DNA from: JAICMB01 sp035295125
Lineage (GTDB): Bacteria; Acidobacteriota; Terriglobia; Bryobacterales; Bryobacteraceae
Reading direction: 5' to 3'
NCBI GenBank assembly: GCA_035295125.1
Contig: DATGJP010000072.1
Span: forward strand, 1-64,000
Length of the DNA: 64,000 bases
The notes beneath the pieces were generated by a model. It was not told where the DNA came from. It did no database searches and saw only the letters and a program-made list of their open reading frames with translations. Position numbers and translations under genes: made by a program. Positions 40,614-49,787 of the stretch are shown here, in pieces. Position 1 is the first letter of the stretch, and each line of letters starts with the position of its first letter.

Positions 40614-43262
40614 CTATTCGGAACGCAGCGCCTCTACAGGGCTGACCGAGGCGGCACGCCTGGCCGGGATGAAGACCGCAGTCAGCGCGGCTGCTGCCAA
40701 CACCGAGACTGCTGCCGCCATCGTGGGAACGTCCCAGGACCGAACGCCGAAAAGCAACCCGCGGATCAGCGTTGCGGCTCCGAGTGAGCACAGAATCCCG
40801 ATAACCGCACCCGCGCCCACCAGGCGGGCGGCTTCGCCGAGGATGAGATGATACAGCGACCGCGGTGCGGCGCCGAGCGCGATTCGCACGCCAATCTCCC
40901 GGGTCCGCTGGCTCACCGAATACGACACGACGCCGTAAAGCCCGACTACGCCCAACAAAAATGCGATGGCGGCGAACATTCCCACCACCCCGGCCGACGA
41001 GCGCTGCAGGAACGTCACCGGCGAGCCGCCGATGCGCGCTGCGAGCGGCAGGCCGTCATGAGCCGACAAGTCGCGATCGATATGATGAACGGTTGCCTCA
41101 ATCTGGGGAATGATGGCCGCCGGGTCCGTCGCGGTCCGCACCAGCACAGTGAACATGCCGGGCGGGTTCTGTTCGAAGGGGACATACAGCACCGGCCCGT
41201 TCGGAGCATTCAGTTCGCCCTCCCTGATGTCGTCGACGACACCGACGATTTTCATCGGCTGTTGTGGCGCCCAATCGTAATAGATTTGCCTTCCGATCGG
41301 ATCCAGCCCGGCAAAGTACCTGGCGGCGAAGCTTCGATTTATGATCGCCACCCGTGGCATACGAGCATCCTCGGCTGCGCTGAAATATCGGCCGCGGATG
41401 AGGCGGGCTTGTATGGTGCTGAAATAGCCAGGACTCACCTGCCGGTTGAGCGCCTCATTATGCTCGCCGTGACTGAGCTGCCCGACTGAATGGAATTCTG
41501 CCGTGCCCCAGTTGGAGCCAATCGGATGTGTCAGAGATACCGCCGCGGAAAGCACTCCCGGCAACGCCGAGATCGCTGCCAGGGCACGCCGCTCGAGCGC
41601 TACTTCCTGGTCATCAGTAGAGTACCGCCCCGGCGGCCAGTCCACTTGCACCGACGCCAGCCGATCCGTACTCATGCCGGTGTCGACGTGCAGTAACAGG
41701 TAGAGGCTCTTCGCAAGCAGCCCGGAGGTGACCAACAATAGAGTTGCGAGCGCCATTTGCGCCACCAGCATATGGGTTCCGAACCGCCGCCACAATATTC
41801 CGGAGGCGCCGCGCGCGCCGGATCTCAGCCCGCCGGCATCGTCAGGACGCCGGGTGCGCAGGAAGGGAATGATGGTGAAGATGGCGGCGGCCGCGATGGA
41901 GAGGACGCCGGTCAGCACGGCGGCGGAAACATCCATGCCGAGGTTGCGAAGCCAAGGCAGGCTGTCGATGCGTTCCTCTGGAACGATGCTCGCAAGCAGG
42001 CGCATGCCCCATTGCGCCGTAATGAGTGCGATTGCGCCGGCGGCGCCAGCGAGCAATGTTCCCTCAGTTGCGAACTGCGCGAACAAGCGGGGCGTTGATG
42101 CGCCAAGTGCGCCGCGAACCGCGATTTCCTGGCTCCTCACCCCGGAGCGAGCCAGCAGCAATGTCGTCACGTTCACGGATGCGATAAGCAGGAGAACGCA
42201 GGCTCCGGTCATCATGACCAGTAGAATCGGGCGAACCTCACCGACAACGATGTCGCGCAAGGGCGCAAGGCCCGCATCGAACTCGCCGCTGGATTGCGGA
42301 TATTGCTTCTGAAGCTGCCGTGCGATCACATGCATTTCGGCCGTGGCCTTTTCGATCGGGATGCCGTCCTTGAGCCGGGCGATAACGTTCAGATTGTGGC
42401 AGTCGCGGTGCTGTTCGCAGTTATCTGAGCTGCGGAGAATGGCCCAGAAGTCCGCCCCGCCGAAGGGGGCGAATTGAAAATCGGGGGGAAGCACGCCGAC
42501 AATGCGGTGCGGAACACCATTCAGCATAATGGTCCGGCCCAAAACGTCCCGTTGTTCGCCGAATCGCTTCACCCAGGCGGTGTAGCTTAGCATGACGGTG
42601 CGCGGTGCAGCCGGTGAATCTTCCCAGGGATAGAAATCTCGCCCAAACAAGGGACGAATCCCGAGGGTGTGGAAGAACCCGGAGCTTACGCGTGTGCCGT
42701 CGGCCCATTCCGCACCCGCCGGAGCCATTAACGTAAAGCCTCCGTTCATGGCGTAGGCGCCGATGGATCGGAACACTCTGTTGAGACTCTTCCAATCGAG
42801 GAAGTCGGGATACGAGACCAGGGATCGAGGCCAATTGGGCGAAGACTCAAATACCGCCACGAGCCCGGACTGGTCACGATACGGAAGCGGCTTGATGAGC
42901 GCGGCATTGACCAGGCCATAGATGCTCACCGTCGCTGAGATGCCCAGCGCCAGGACAAAGACGGCCGTGCAAGTGAAGCCGAAGCTCTTCGCATATTGGC
43001 GAAGAGCGTATCGGAGATCCTGAAAGGCGTTATCGATGAGATTGAGACCGCGCGTGTCGCGGCATTCTTCTTTCCATTGAGCGATTCCGCCGACGGACCG
43101 CAACGCGGCATCGCGGGCTTCCCCGGCGGTCATGCCTAAGGCGATGTTTTCCTCAACCTGGCGCTCCAGGTGATAGCGCATTTCTTCGTCGAGGTCCGAC
43201 TCGACTCCTCGGCGTGCGAATAACGAACGCAGCCGATGACTCACAATGGCAGCCCAACGCAC
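40614..43262 (-). CDS. ADOP-family permease (MacB/FtsX-like)
   Basis: An 882-residue complete ADOP permease. The N-terminal cytoplasmic region has RRGVESDLDEEMRYHLERQVEENIALGMT, as usual. After the first helix comes a MacB-type periplasmic core, and the central FtsX block has VNVTTLLLARSGVRSQEIAVRGALGAS. The second periplasmic half shows SPGYFSTIQARLIRGRYFS and AIINRSFAARYF, and the C-terminal FtsX block has LYGVVSYSVSQRTREIGVRIALGAAPRSLY. It has no ATPase of its own. These proteins are thought to work in export or envelope functions, possibly with an unlinked ATPase. It is preceded, three bases away, by its PadR regulator and is probably controlled by it. Confidence 0.95.
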   Translation of the reverse strand: MRWAAIVSHRLRSLFARRGVESDLDEEMRYHLERQVEENIALGMTAGEARDAALRSVGGIAQWKEECRDTRGLNLIDNAFQDLRYALRQYAKSFGFTCTAVFVLALGISATVSIYGLVNAALIKPLPYRDQSGLVAVFESSPNWPRSLVSYPDFLDWKSLNRVFRSIGAYAMNGGFTLMAPAGAEWADGTRVSSGFFHTLGIRPLFGRDFYPWEDSPAAPRTVMLSYTAWVKRFGEQRDVLGRTIMLNGVPHRIVGVLPPDFQFAPFGGADFWAILRSSDNCEQHRDCHNLNVIARLKDGIPIEKATAEMHVIARQLQKQYPQSSGEFDAGLAPLRDIVVGEVRPILLVMMTGACVLLLIASVNVTTLLLARSGVRSQEIAVRGALGASTPRLFAQFATEGTLLAGAAGAIALITAQWGMRLLASIVPEERIDSLPWLRNLGMDVSAAVLTGVLSIAAAAIFTIIPFLRTRRPDDAGGLRSGARGASGILWRRFGTHMLVAQMALATLLLVTSGLLAKSLYLLLHVDTGMSTDRLASVQVDWPPGRYSTDDQEVALERRALAAISALPGVLSAAVSLTHPIGSNWGTAEFHSVGQLSHGEHNEALNRQVSPGYFSTIQARLIRGRYFSAAEDARMPRVAIINRSFAARYFAGLDPIGRQIYYDWAPQQPMKIVGVVDDIREGELNAPNGPVLYVPFEQNPPGMFTVLVRTATDPAAIIPQIEATVHHIDRDLSAHDGLPLAARIGGSPVTFLQRSSAGVVGMFAAIAFLLGVVGLYGVVSYSVSQRTREIGVRIALGAAPRSLYHLILGEAARLVGAGAVIGILCSLGAATLIRGLLFGVRSWDVPTMAAAVSVLAAAALTAVFIPARRAASVSPVEALRSE

Positions 43263-43265
43263 GGT

Positions 43266-43598
43266 TCAGACACTCCTCACGATCAGGGATATTGCGGCAG
43301 ACAAACGCTCCCACTGGGCGGCCTCACGATTTAGAACCGCGCGTCCGGAGCGGGTCAGCGAATAGTACTTCGCGCGGCGGTTGTTCTCGCTGATCATCCA
43401 TTCGGCACTGATCCAGCCGTTCTGTTCCAGCTTGTGCAGGGCGGGGTAGAGCGCGCCCTGCCCGACTTGCAGAACCTCCCCGGACATTTGGCGGATCCGC
43501 TGAGCGATAGCCCAACCGTGCATCGGTTCAAGGGCGATGATTTTCAGGATCAGGAGGTCCAGGGTGCCCTGGACGAGATCGGTGGGTTTGCTCATCAA
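43266..43598 (-). CDS. PadR-family transcriptional regulator
   Basis: A 110-residue winged-helix repressor of the short PadR type. It has the family start DLVQGTLDLLILKIIALEPMHGWAIAQRI, the recognition region EVLQVGQGALYPALHKLEQNGWISAEW, the wing with NNRRAKYYSLTRSG, and one C-terminal dimer helix. In Acidobacteriota, PadR genes of this kind sit directly before ADOP permease genes, as here. It probably represses its own two-gene operon from a promoter in the 100-base gap shared with the divergent hydrolase gene. Confidence 0.95.
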   Translation of the reverse strand: MMSKPTDLVQGTLDLLILKIIALEPMHGWAIAQRIRQMSGEVLQVGQGALYPALHKLEQNGWISAEWMISENNRRAKYYSLTRSGRAVLNREAAQWERLSAAISLIVRSV

Positions 43599-43698
43599 CT
43601 TCCCTCAGTAACTGACAATAGCGCTTTGAACAAACGAAGGCAAAGGGACTTTGTCGGGGGCTGGTAACCAATTGACGGCACGATCGTCTGAAAGTGGT

Positions 43699-44823
43699 GT
43701 GAAACGGCTTATCGTGTTCGTCGCCTTGACAGGTATCTGTGCGGCGCAACAAAAGTTCATCTACCCGGCGCCGCCCGCCGGACAATTCCACGTCCGAAGG
43801 GATCTCGTTTATCGCCAGGTTGCCGGGCGCGACCTGCAATTTGATCTCTACCGCCCCGCCTCGGCCGCGGCCCGCTTGCCGGTGATCGTTTTCATGGATG
43901 CGTTCGGCGAGCAGTCGCAGCGCAAATCGCCGATTTATACGGGCTGGGCTGAGGCTGCCACCGCCCACGGTTTTGCGGCGATCAACGCCGACACGCACAG
44001 CGACGGGATCGCTGAGGATTTCGATGCTCTGGCGTCGTACTTACGTCAGAACGCCTCCGAACTGAACATCGACTCCGAACGGATTGTCGTTTATGCCGCG
44101 TCGGGCCACGCCTCCCGTGCTCTGCCCATCATCGAAGACCCAAAGCGTAACTGGATTAGGGCAGCCGCCATTTACTATGGAGCGGCGGACATTGAACGGT
44201 TTCGTCCCGAGGTTCCGCTGCTCTGGGTTCGCGCCGGACTCGATCGCCCGCAAATGAACCGCGCCATCGAAGCGGCGGCATCGAAAGCCATTCGTCAAAA
44301 CGTAACCGTGTCGGTCGTCAACTTCGCCGGCGGCCATCATGGCTTTGAGGTCATTGACGATAACGATGTGGGGCGCGATGTGATCGAACAGACGTTTCAA
44401 TTCTTCAGGAAGTCGCTGGACCCTTCGTGGCGCGCCGCGGTCGCGTCCGGCCAAATGCAGGCCGACGCGGCCGGAGCCGCCTTGTCGGGCGAGTACGAAC
44501 GTGCCGCCTCGATCTACGCGCATTTGATCGACGAACACAGCAGTGCCGTGCTGCGTCTCGCGTACGGCGAGGCTCTCCTGGGGGCAAGACGCTATCACGA
44601 GGCGCGGGCGCAGTTCGATCGCGCCAAACAACTCGGCGGGGTCGGCGCGCGCGACCTCGGCGTTCCCGCGGCCATGGCCAGCGCTCTCGATGGCGATGGC
44701 GACGCAGCCATTGCCTGGCTAAAAACCATCCCGAGACAGTTCCTCCCGGCGGCGCTGGCTCAGGATCCCGCATTCGAGAAACTGCGCGGCCGGTCGGACT
44801 TCGAAGCGATCTTTCGGGACTAG
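43699..44823 (+). CDS. Secreted alpha/beta-hydrolase-fold protein with TPR-like C-terminus
   Basis: About 374 residues from GTG 43699, giving the signal peptide MKRLIVFVALTGICAAQ. The middle part has the dienelactone-hydrolase order of strands: LQFDLYRPASAAARLPVIVFMD, then ERIVVYAASGHASRALPII in the place of the nucleophile elbow, an acidic strand (LLWVRAGLD) and FAGGHHGFEV with the expected histidine. The elbow reads A-A-S-G-H instead of G-x-S-x-G. Residues about 260-375 are TPR-like helical pairs. The reaction is unknown. It is divergent from padR and convergent with the nitrilase gene, which ends at 44820. Confidence 0.78.
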   Translation: MKRLIVFVALTGICAAQQKFIYPAPPAGQFHVRRDLVYRQVAGRDLQFDLYRPASAAARLPVIVFMDAFGEQSQRKSPIYTGWAEAATAHGFAAINADTHSDGIAEDFDALASYLRQNASELNIDSERIVVYAASGHASRALPIIEDPKRNWIRAAAIYYGAADIERFRPEVPLLWVRAGLDRPQMNRAIEAAASKAIRQNVTVSVVNFAGGHHGFEVIDDNDVGRDVIEQTFQFFRKSLDPSWRAAVASGQMQADAAGAALSGEYERAASIYAHLIDEHSSAVLRLAYGEALLGARRYHEARAQFDRAKQLGGVGARDLGVPAAMASALDGDGDAAIAWLKTIPRQFLPAALAQDPAFEKLRGRSDFEAIFRD

Positions 44824-45635
44824 CTCGCCTCAACTGCCCTGCATCGCGAGGCCAGCAGACCTGTCGCGAGACTCAGATCGACATCCGCCATCAGCAAACC
44901 CTCGACTCCATAAGGCTGATAACACTGAACCGTCCCGTCTGGCCGAATAACGGCCGACGTTGTGCCCGAGCCCTCGCTCGCGCAGTTCACGGACGCGAAA
45001 TAACACGTATTCTCGGCGGCACGGCAAAGCATCGCCTTTTCATGAAACGTGTTTGCCGGGTCCAGGAATGTAGCCGGCCGATAGCTCCCCGGCTCCGCGA
45101 CGTGCGCGTGCGGGTGGAACACAACGTGGGCACCGCGGCGGGCGGCCCAGCGGACAGTTTCGGGATAGCGCCAACCTTCGTGGCAGATTACGATTCCGAA
45201 GGTCAGTGAGCCGGCCTGGAACACTCGCCTGCCGTTGCCCGCTACGTATGTCGGCTCCTCGGACGGATCGATCTGCTCCTTGTCCTGCCACCCTGCCACG
45301 GAACCATCTGCGTTGATCACGAGCGCGCTGATCAGCAGACCCCGCACCGTTACCCGTTCGGTTCCGAGCACGACTGCCACGCTGGCTCTACGAGCGGAGT
45401 CGACCACCGCGGCCCATGCAGTCTCTAGAAAGGCCTGATTCGGCGCCGGCGGATCCGCACCTGGCCACCGGTACCCGGGCACGTAGCACTCACCGAAGCA
45501 GATCACGTCCGCCCCGCGGTGGCCCGCGTCCTCGATTGCCGCTACAGCGAGGTCCACCGATTCGTCCGGTGTTGCCGGTATCCGAATGTTCGCGAGCGCG
45601 ATGCGGGCGGTAGCCACCCTGGGATCCCTCACCAC
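44820..45635 (-). CDS. Carbon-nitrogen hydrolase (nitrilase superfamily)
   Basis: A 271-residue amidase of the nitrilase superfamily with the full Glu-Lys-Cys triad: E49 (CFGECYVPGY), K119 (GWQDKEQID) and C151 (GIVICHEGWRYPE). Such enzymes release ammonia or transfer acyl groups from amides such as carbamoyl or omega-amides. The cytoplasmic substrate cannot be read from sequence. Translation starts at GTG 45635, seven bases inside the end of the OmpA gene, so the two are translationally coupled. This pairing has no obvious biochemical meaning. It ends with a four-base overlap with the convergent hydrolase gene. Confidence 0.92.
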   Translation of the reverse strand: MVRDPRVATARIALANIRIPATPDESVDLAVAAIEDAGHRGADVICFGECYVPGYRWPGADPPAPNQAFLETAWAAVVDSARRASVAVVLGTERVTVRGLLISALVINADGSVAGWQDKEQIDPSEEPTYVAGNGRRVFQAGSLTFGIVICHEGWRYPETVRWAARRGAHVVFHPHAHVAEPGSYRPATFLDPANTFHEKAMLCRAAENTCYFASVNCASEGSGTTSAVIRPDGTVQCYQPYGVEGLLMADVDLSLATGLLASRCRAVEAS

Positions 45636-46594
45636 TTCACCAATTCCACGCGCCGATTCTTCGCGCGGCCCTCATCGGTGGAGTTCGAAGCCGCCGGGGC
45701 ATAAAGCCCGCAGCCAAACGAATCCAGCCGCGTTGCAGCGACACCGTACTGCTCTGTCAACGCCCGCGACACTGCAGCCGCGCGCCGCCGGCTTAAGTCC
45801 AGGTTGTGCTCCGCGGTCCCCTGATCGTCCGTGTGTCCAACGATGTGAAGCCGCGCCTGCGGATCCGAGGCGAGCAAGCGGCCAATCTCATCCAGCGTCG
45901 GTTTCGAATCCGGCCGCAGCGTGTCCTTATCCGTATCGAAGTGGATGCCGTAAATCACCACTTTGCCCGTGTCCGTCAGCGACTGGGCCATCTGCGCGGC
46001 GGTGACGAATTCCATCCGCTCTTCCATCTTTTCGGGGGCCACAACCACAAGGTTCACTAGGGTTCGATCCTTCTTTATGACGTTCTCGAGGCGACTGGGA
46101 ATGACGCCGTCCTTATAAGCTGTGACAAAGACGAAGTAAAAGACGGGCTGCGCGTCCTTGGTTTTCCCCGCGAGCACCCGTTCCTGAGCTTCGTTATAGC
46201 TGAGGATCTGACCGAGGCCGTCTTCATCGGCGGCGCTCTGCAGCATTGGTCCGAACCAGCCCCTTACCTCCGGCCCTTTCTCGAAAAGCGGGGTGACATT
46301 GAGCCGCTGAAATTCAAGCTTGTAATTGCGGAACACCTCAGCGGGTGTGCGACCCTCCGGTGCTGCATAAGTGTACCGGCTTACTAGTCCCTCCACTTTC
46401 TGACTCTTTGCATAGGCGGGCGGATCAAGTTTCGACGGCACGCCAAGAGGCAGGACGAACTCATCGAACTTCGGGGCGCGATAGCCAATGATTTCGCTTC
46501 CCGCATAGCGCTTCATCTGTGGAGGATCCTGCGATCCCGGAAGATCCGCGGCTACCGCCGGCCAGACCAGAAGGAAGGGGAGCAAACGCATCAT
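45629..46594 (-). CDS. OmpA-family outer-membrane/peptidoglycan-binding protein
   Basis: About 321 residues from ATG 46594 (an MMRLL start with GGAG upstream). There is a signal peptide (MMRLLPFLLVWPAVAA). Residues 20-195 resemble the DUF4892-type region (MKRYAGSEIIGYRAPKFDEFVLPLG, VEGLVSRYTYAAPEGRTPAEVFRNYKLEF). The C-terminal OmpA domain has IHFDTDKDTLRPDSKPTLDEI, IVGHTDDQGTAEHNLDLSRRRAAAVSRAL and NRRVELVKW, with the Asp and Arg that bind peptidoglycan. It likely tethers the envelope to the cell wall. The nitrilase gene overlaps its 3' end. A longer reading to 46684 is possible but has no ribosome binding site. Confidence 0.88.
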   Translation of the reverse strand: MMRLLPFLLVWPAVAADLPGSQDPPQMKRYAGSEIIGYRAPKFDEFVLPLGVPSKLDPPAYAKSQKVEGLVSRYTYAAPEGRTPAEVFRNYKLEFQRLNVTPLFEKGPEVRGWFGPMLQSAADEDGLGQILSYNEAQERVLAGKTKDAQPVFYFVFVTAYKDGVIPSRLENVIKKDRTLVNLVVVAPEKMEERMEFVTAAQMAQSLTDTGKVVIYGIHFDTDKDTLRPDSKPTLDEIGRLLASDPQARLHIVGHTDDQGTAEHNLDLSRRRAAAVSRALTEQYGVAATRLDSFGCGLYAPAASNSTDEGRAKNRRVELVKW

Positions 46595-46695
46595 TTTCCA
46601 ATTCTCCTCCAACAAAAGCGGATGTTGCAGGTCCGACTCGCAACATCCGGGACCGCCTCGCAACACGGCTGTCCGCTTCGTCACTTTCAGCTCGT

Positions 46696-46710
46696 CAGGC
46701 GGGATGCCTG
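46696..46710. repeat. Short palindrome CAGGC..GCCTG
   Basis: CAGGCGGGATGCCTG is a five-base-pair stem in the gap before the secreted-protein gene. It is a reduced relative of the REP-like family (CAGGCGG core). Weak evidence on its own. Confidence 0.3.
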
Positions 46711-46727
46711 GTTCCTACGCTGGGGTT

Positions 46728-47876
46728 ATGACGACATTTGTTTACAAAAATGCCCTGAAAAGGATGGCGCTCTCCGTATGTTTCCTATCAGCACTACCGA
46801 TTGCCTGGGGCGCGGAACCGATCACGATCCCCATGACGTCTGACCACTGGGAAACCAAGGAGAACGCGGAGTTCCTCCGCCAGCCTGGTTTTTATCACGG
46901 CTTGATGCGCCTCAACAGCGGCCACGCGATACTCAAAGACATCAACTTCAGCGACGGAACGATCGAATTCGACGTTGATACGATCGGGCGGGGCGCGCCT
47001 GGAATCTCCTTCCGTCACCAAGATAATGATAATTTCGAGCTCTTATACCTGAGGCCCGATCCAGCCTGTCCAGCCTTCGGGGCCTGCATGCAATACGCGC
47101 CGCAGACTCATGGCGCCATGCTATGGGACCTCTTTCCGCAATATCAAACACGGGCGCCGCTCCGGGAGAACGGGTGGAACCACATCAAGATGCTTATATC
47201 CGGCAGGCGTATGAATGTTTTCGTGAACGATGCTGCATCGCCCACACTGGAGGTCGGTCGCTTAGAGGGGGATGCGATGAAAGGCGGCCTGCGACTCCAT
47301 GGGCCGGGCACCTTCGCGAACTTGGTGATCACGCCCGATAGAGTGGAAGGTCTTTCCCCGGAGCCGGTGAGGGATCCACTGGATGGGGACCGCAGCCTGG
47401 TCCGGAATTGGCGTCTTTCCACCTTTTCCGTGCTGCCCGAAAGCAAGGCTCCCCTGTATAACGAAATGCCCGATGCTTCCGGGGAATGGAAGACGATCAG
47501 CACGGAGCGGGGCGGCCTGGTAAATATCAGCCGGGAGTATGGCCTCCCCGTGAAGGGGCCGAACCGCGCTGTAGCTTGGCTGAAGACGACGATAACTTCA
47601 GACCGGGCACAGACGAAGAAGGTCAATATTGGATGGACGCGGGAAATGTGGGTATTCGTGAACGGGAAACTGGTGTATGCCGACAAAAACCTTTGGGAGG
47701 TGGAAGACGCGAGAAAGTTTCCAGACGCGCGATGTTCGCTGGAGAATGGCGCCTTCACGTTGCCTTTGCAAGCGGGCGATAATGAGGTCGCGGTGGCAAT
47801 CGCGAACAACTTCTTCGGATGGGGACTCAAGCTGCGCCTGCCTGACCTGGAAGGGGTTCATCTGGCAGCAAAGTGA
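46728..47876 (+). CDS. Secreted LamG/DUF1080-like protein
   Basis: About 382 residues from ATG 46728 with a signal peptide after a short basic start (KRMALSVCFLSALPIAWGA). The first half has a concanavalin-like jellyroll (FSDGTIEFDVDTIGRGAPGISFRHQDNDNFELLYLRP, WNHIKMLISGRRMNVFVND), as in DUF1080/3-keto-disaccharide hydrolases. The second half resembles a galactose-binding jellyroll (MWVFVNGKLVYADKN...LPLQAGDNEVAVAIANNFFGWG). No catalytic residues are assigned. ATG 46764 is an alternative start. Its stop overlaps the start of the LytS kinase gene, so this putative ligand-binding protein is cotranscribed with a two-component system. Confidence 0.75.
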   Translation: MTTFVYKNALKRMALSVCFLSALPIAWGAEPITIPMTSDHWETKENAEFLRQPGFYHGLMRLNSGHAILKDINFSDGTIEFDVDTIGRGAPGISFRHQDNDNFELLYLRPDPACPAFGACMQYAPQTHGAMLWDLFPQYQTRAPLRENGWNHIKMLISGRRMNVFVNDAASPTLEVGRLEGDAMKGGLRLHGPGTFANLVITPDRVEGLSPEPVRDPLDGDRSLVRNWRLSTFSVLPESKAPLYNEMPDASGEWKTISTERGGLVNISREYGLPVKGPNRAVAWLKTTITSDRAQTKKVNIGWTREMWVFVNGKLVYADKNLWEVEDARKFPDARCSLENGAFTLPLQAGDNEVAVAIANNFFGWGLKLRLPDLEGVHLAAK

Positions 47877-49012
47877 CAAACCCGCTGGTCGGCAGAACAA
47901 TACCTGGCAAACAATGGATCGCGACCCGTCCAGGCCACGTTGCTCTTGCGGCAGTGGCATGGACGGTTCTCGGCTGTGTGTTTGCCTTGCCGGACGTCTC
48001 GGCCGGCGCCGGCTGGCGGAATGCTCTGCGTCTCTCTCTGACGCTATGGTGGTCCTGGGGGCTGGTCACTCCTCTCATTTTCTGGGTTGACCGGCGAATC
48101 CCCGTTTCCAGCAAGCAACTTGCCCGGCGAGTTCTCGCTCATCTCCTTCCGAGTCTTTTGGTGACGTCTCTGTATGTTTATCTTTTGGGGGCGGTTCGCG
48201 CGGTGTTCGGGATTGCTGAATGGAATGGCCTGCTAAGCATCAGGTTTCTTGTCGATGCGCTGGGAGGCATGTTTCTCTGGAATTGGCTTATCTATTGGCT
48301 GATTCTGGGGGCCCGGCAGGTATATCACTATTACGATCACTATATTGCCGCTGAATTGCGCCTGGAGCGTCTTGAAAAGAACTTTTCCGAGGCTCGTTTG
48401 AACGCTCTTCGGATGCAATTGGATCCTCATTTTCTTTTTAATGCGCTAAACACCATCTCGTCGCAGGTGGACCGGGATCCGAAGCTTGCGCGGCGGATGA
48501 TCGAACATCTGGGCGATCTTCTGCGCCTGTCGTTAGAATCTAAAGACAGGCAGGAAGTCCCGCTGGCCGAAGAGATGGCCTTTCTGGAACACTATCTGGC
48601 AATCCAGAAGATCCGCTTCGGAGACCACTTGCGGATCGAGACGCAAATCGCGCCGGAGGTGAAATATGCATCGGTACCCTGCCTTGTCGTGCAGCCATTG
48701 GTGGAGAATGCAATCCGGCATGGGATTTCAAGGCGGGCTTCTGGCGGAACGGTGATCGTTTCGGCACAACGCGACGGCAATCGGCTTGACATTCGGGTGC
48801 TCGACGACGGGGTGGGGCTTCCGCAGGGTTGGACGCTTGAGAATTCCGGAGGCGTAGGGCTTTCCGTGACGCGCCAGCGAGTAGCGGGGCTCTATCCCGA
48901 TGGAGACGCTCGCTTTGCAGTGAACCGGCGCACCACTGGCGGCACCGAGGTTGAAATATCCCTGCCTCTGCGATGGACCGGAAAGGATGCCCGTGCCGCG
49001 GTCAGCGCATGA
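47873..49012 (+). CDS. LytS-type sensor histidine kinase
   Basis: A 379-residue membrane kinase starting at GTG 47873, overlapping the preceding stop codon (GTGA). It has four predicted helices (about 22-40, 52-70, 88-108, 125-147), a linker helix, then the box LDPHFLFNALNTI with H186. The ATPase part shows QPLVENAIRHG and VLDDGVGLPQGW. It is built like the kinase at 7970-9103 and is probably paralogous. Its partner is the LytTR regulator that begins 26 bases before its end. The first gene of the operon encodes a secreted glycan-type binding protein that might supply the signal. Confidence 0.92.
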   Translation: MTNPLVGRTIPGKQWIATRPGHVALAAVAWTVLGCVFALPDVSAGAGWRNALRLSLTLWWSWGLVTPLIFWVDRRIPVSSKQLARRVLAHLLPSLLVTSLYVYLLGAVRAVFGIAEWNGLLSIRFLVDALGGMFLWNWLIYWLILGARQVYHYYDHYIAAELRLERLEKNFSEARLNALRMQLDPHFLFNALNTISSQVDRDPKLARRMIEHLGDLLRLSLESKDRQEVPLAEEMAFLEHYLAIQKIRFGDHLRIETQIAPEVKYASVPCLVVQPLVENAIRHGISRRASGGTVIVSAQRDGNRLDIRVLDDGVGLPQGWTLENSGGVGLSVTRQRVAGLYPDGDARFAVNRRTTGGTEVEISLPLRWTGKDARAAVSA

Positions 49013-49778
49013 AGGACTCTGCGTCCTGGTGGCGGACGACGAACCGCCGGCGAGGCAGCGGATCATCGATCTGTTGAGCCGCGATTCTCAGGTGGCTGCG
49101 ATCCTGGAGGCTTCCGACGGGCTCTCGGCGGTGGACATCATTCAGAACCGCAAGCCCGATCTGGTATTTCTCGACGTGCAAATGCCGGAATTAACGGGAC
49201 TTGAAGTCATCGCTGAAGTGGGCGCCGAACGCATGCCGCTAACCGTCTTTGTGACCGCCTACGATCAGCATGCCATCCGCGCTTTCGAGGCCAATGCACT
49301 CGATTATCTGCTGAAGCCCTTCAGCGACGAGCGCTTCGAGACGACTATGGCTCGCGTCAGCAATCGGATCGATGAACGCAGCGTGCGGGAGTTTGGACGC
49401 CGCATTCTTCGCATGGTCACCCCAGCGCCCGCGCGGGACTTGCCGCTGGATCGCCTGGTGGTGAAATCCGGAGGGTCAACCCGCTTCGTCCGGACGGCCG
49501 ATATCGACTGGATCGAAGCTGCCGGGGTTTACGCCAACCTGCACATCGGAGGAAAGGAGATGTTGTACCGGGCTGCGCTCAACGATCTGGCCGAGCGGCT
49601 CGATCCTCTGCGTTTTGTCCGCGTCCATCGTTCGGCGATCGTCAACATCGAGAGCATCCTCCACCTGGAGCCGATCTCCCATGGCGAATTTGAAGTCATC
49701 CTGAAAGACGGGTCGAGACCCAGAATCAGCAGGACCTATCGCAGGGAGCTGGAAAAGAGATTGGGTCAGTCGCTCTAG
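48987..49778 (+). CDS. LytTR-family response regulator
   Basis: About 263 residues from ATG 48987, preceded directly by GGAAAGG. The receiver domain has D17-D18, phospho-acceptor D63 (FLDVQMPELTG), T90 and K110 (LLKPF). The LytTR domain spans about 155-258 (TRFVRTADIDWIEAAGVYANLHIG, FVRVHRSAIVNIESI, RISRTYRRELEKRL). It is the partner of the upstream kinase. It is strongly similar to the regulator at 7209-7973, for example in ERMP..VFVTA.DQ.AIRAFE.NALDYLLKP, so the two systems arose by duplication and could cross-talk. Confidence 0.93.
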   Translation: MPVPRSAHEGLCVLVADDEPPARQRIIDLLSRDSQVAAILEASDGLSAVDIIQNRKPDLVFLDVQMPELTGLEVIAEVGAERMPLTVFVTAYDQHAIRAFEANALDYLLKPFSDERFETTMARVSNRIDERSVREFGRRILRMVTPAPARDLPLDRLVVKSGGSTRFVRTADIDWIEAAGVYANLHIGGKEMLYRAALNDLAERLDPLRFVRVHRSAIVNIESILHLEPISHGEFEVILKDGSRPRISRTYRRELEKRLGQSL

Positions 49779-49787
49779 AAAGCGGCG

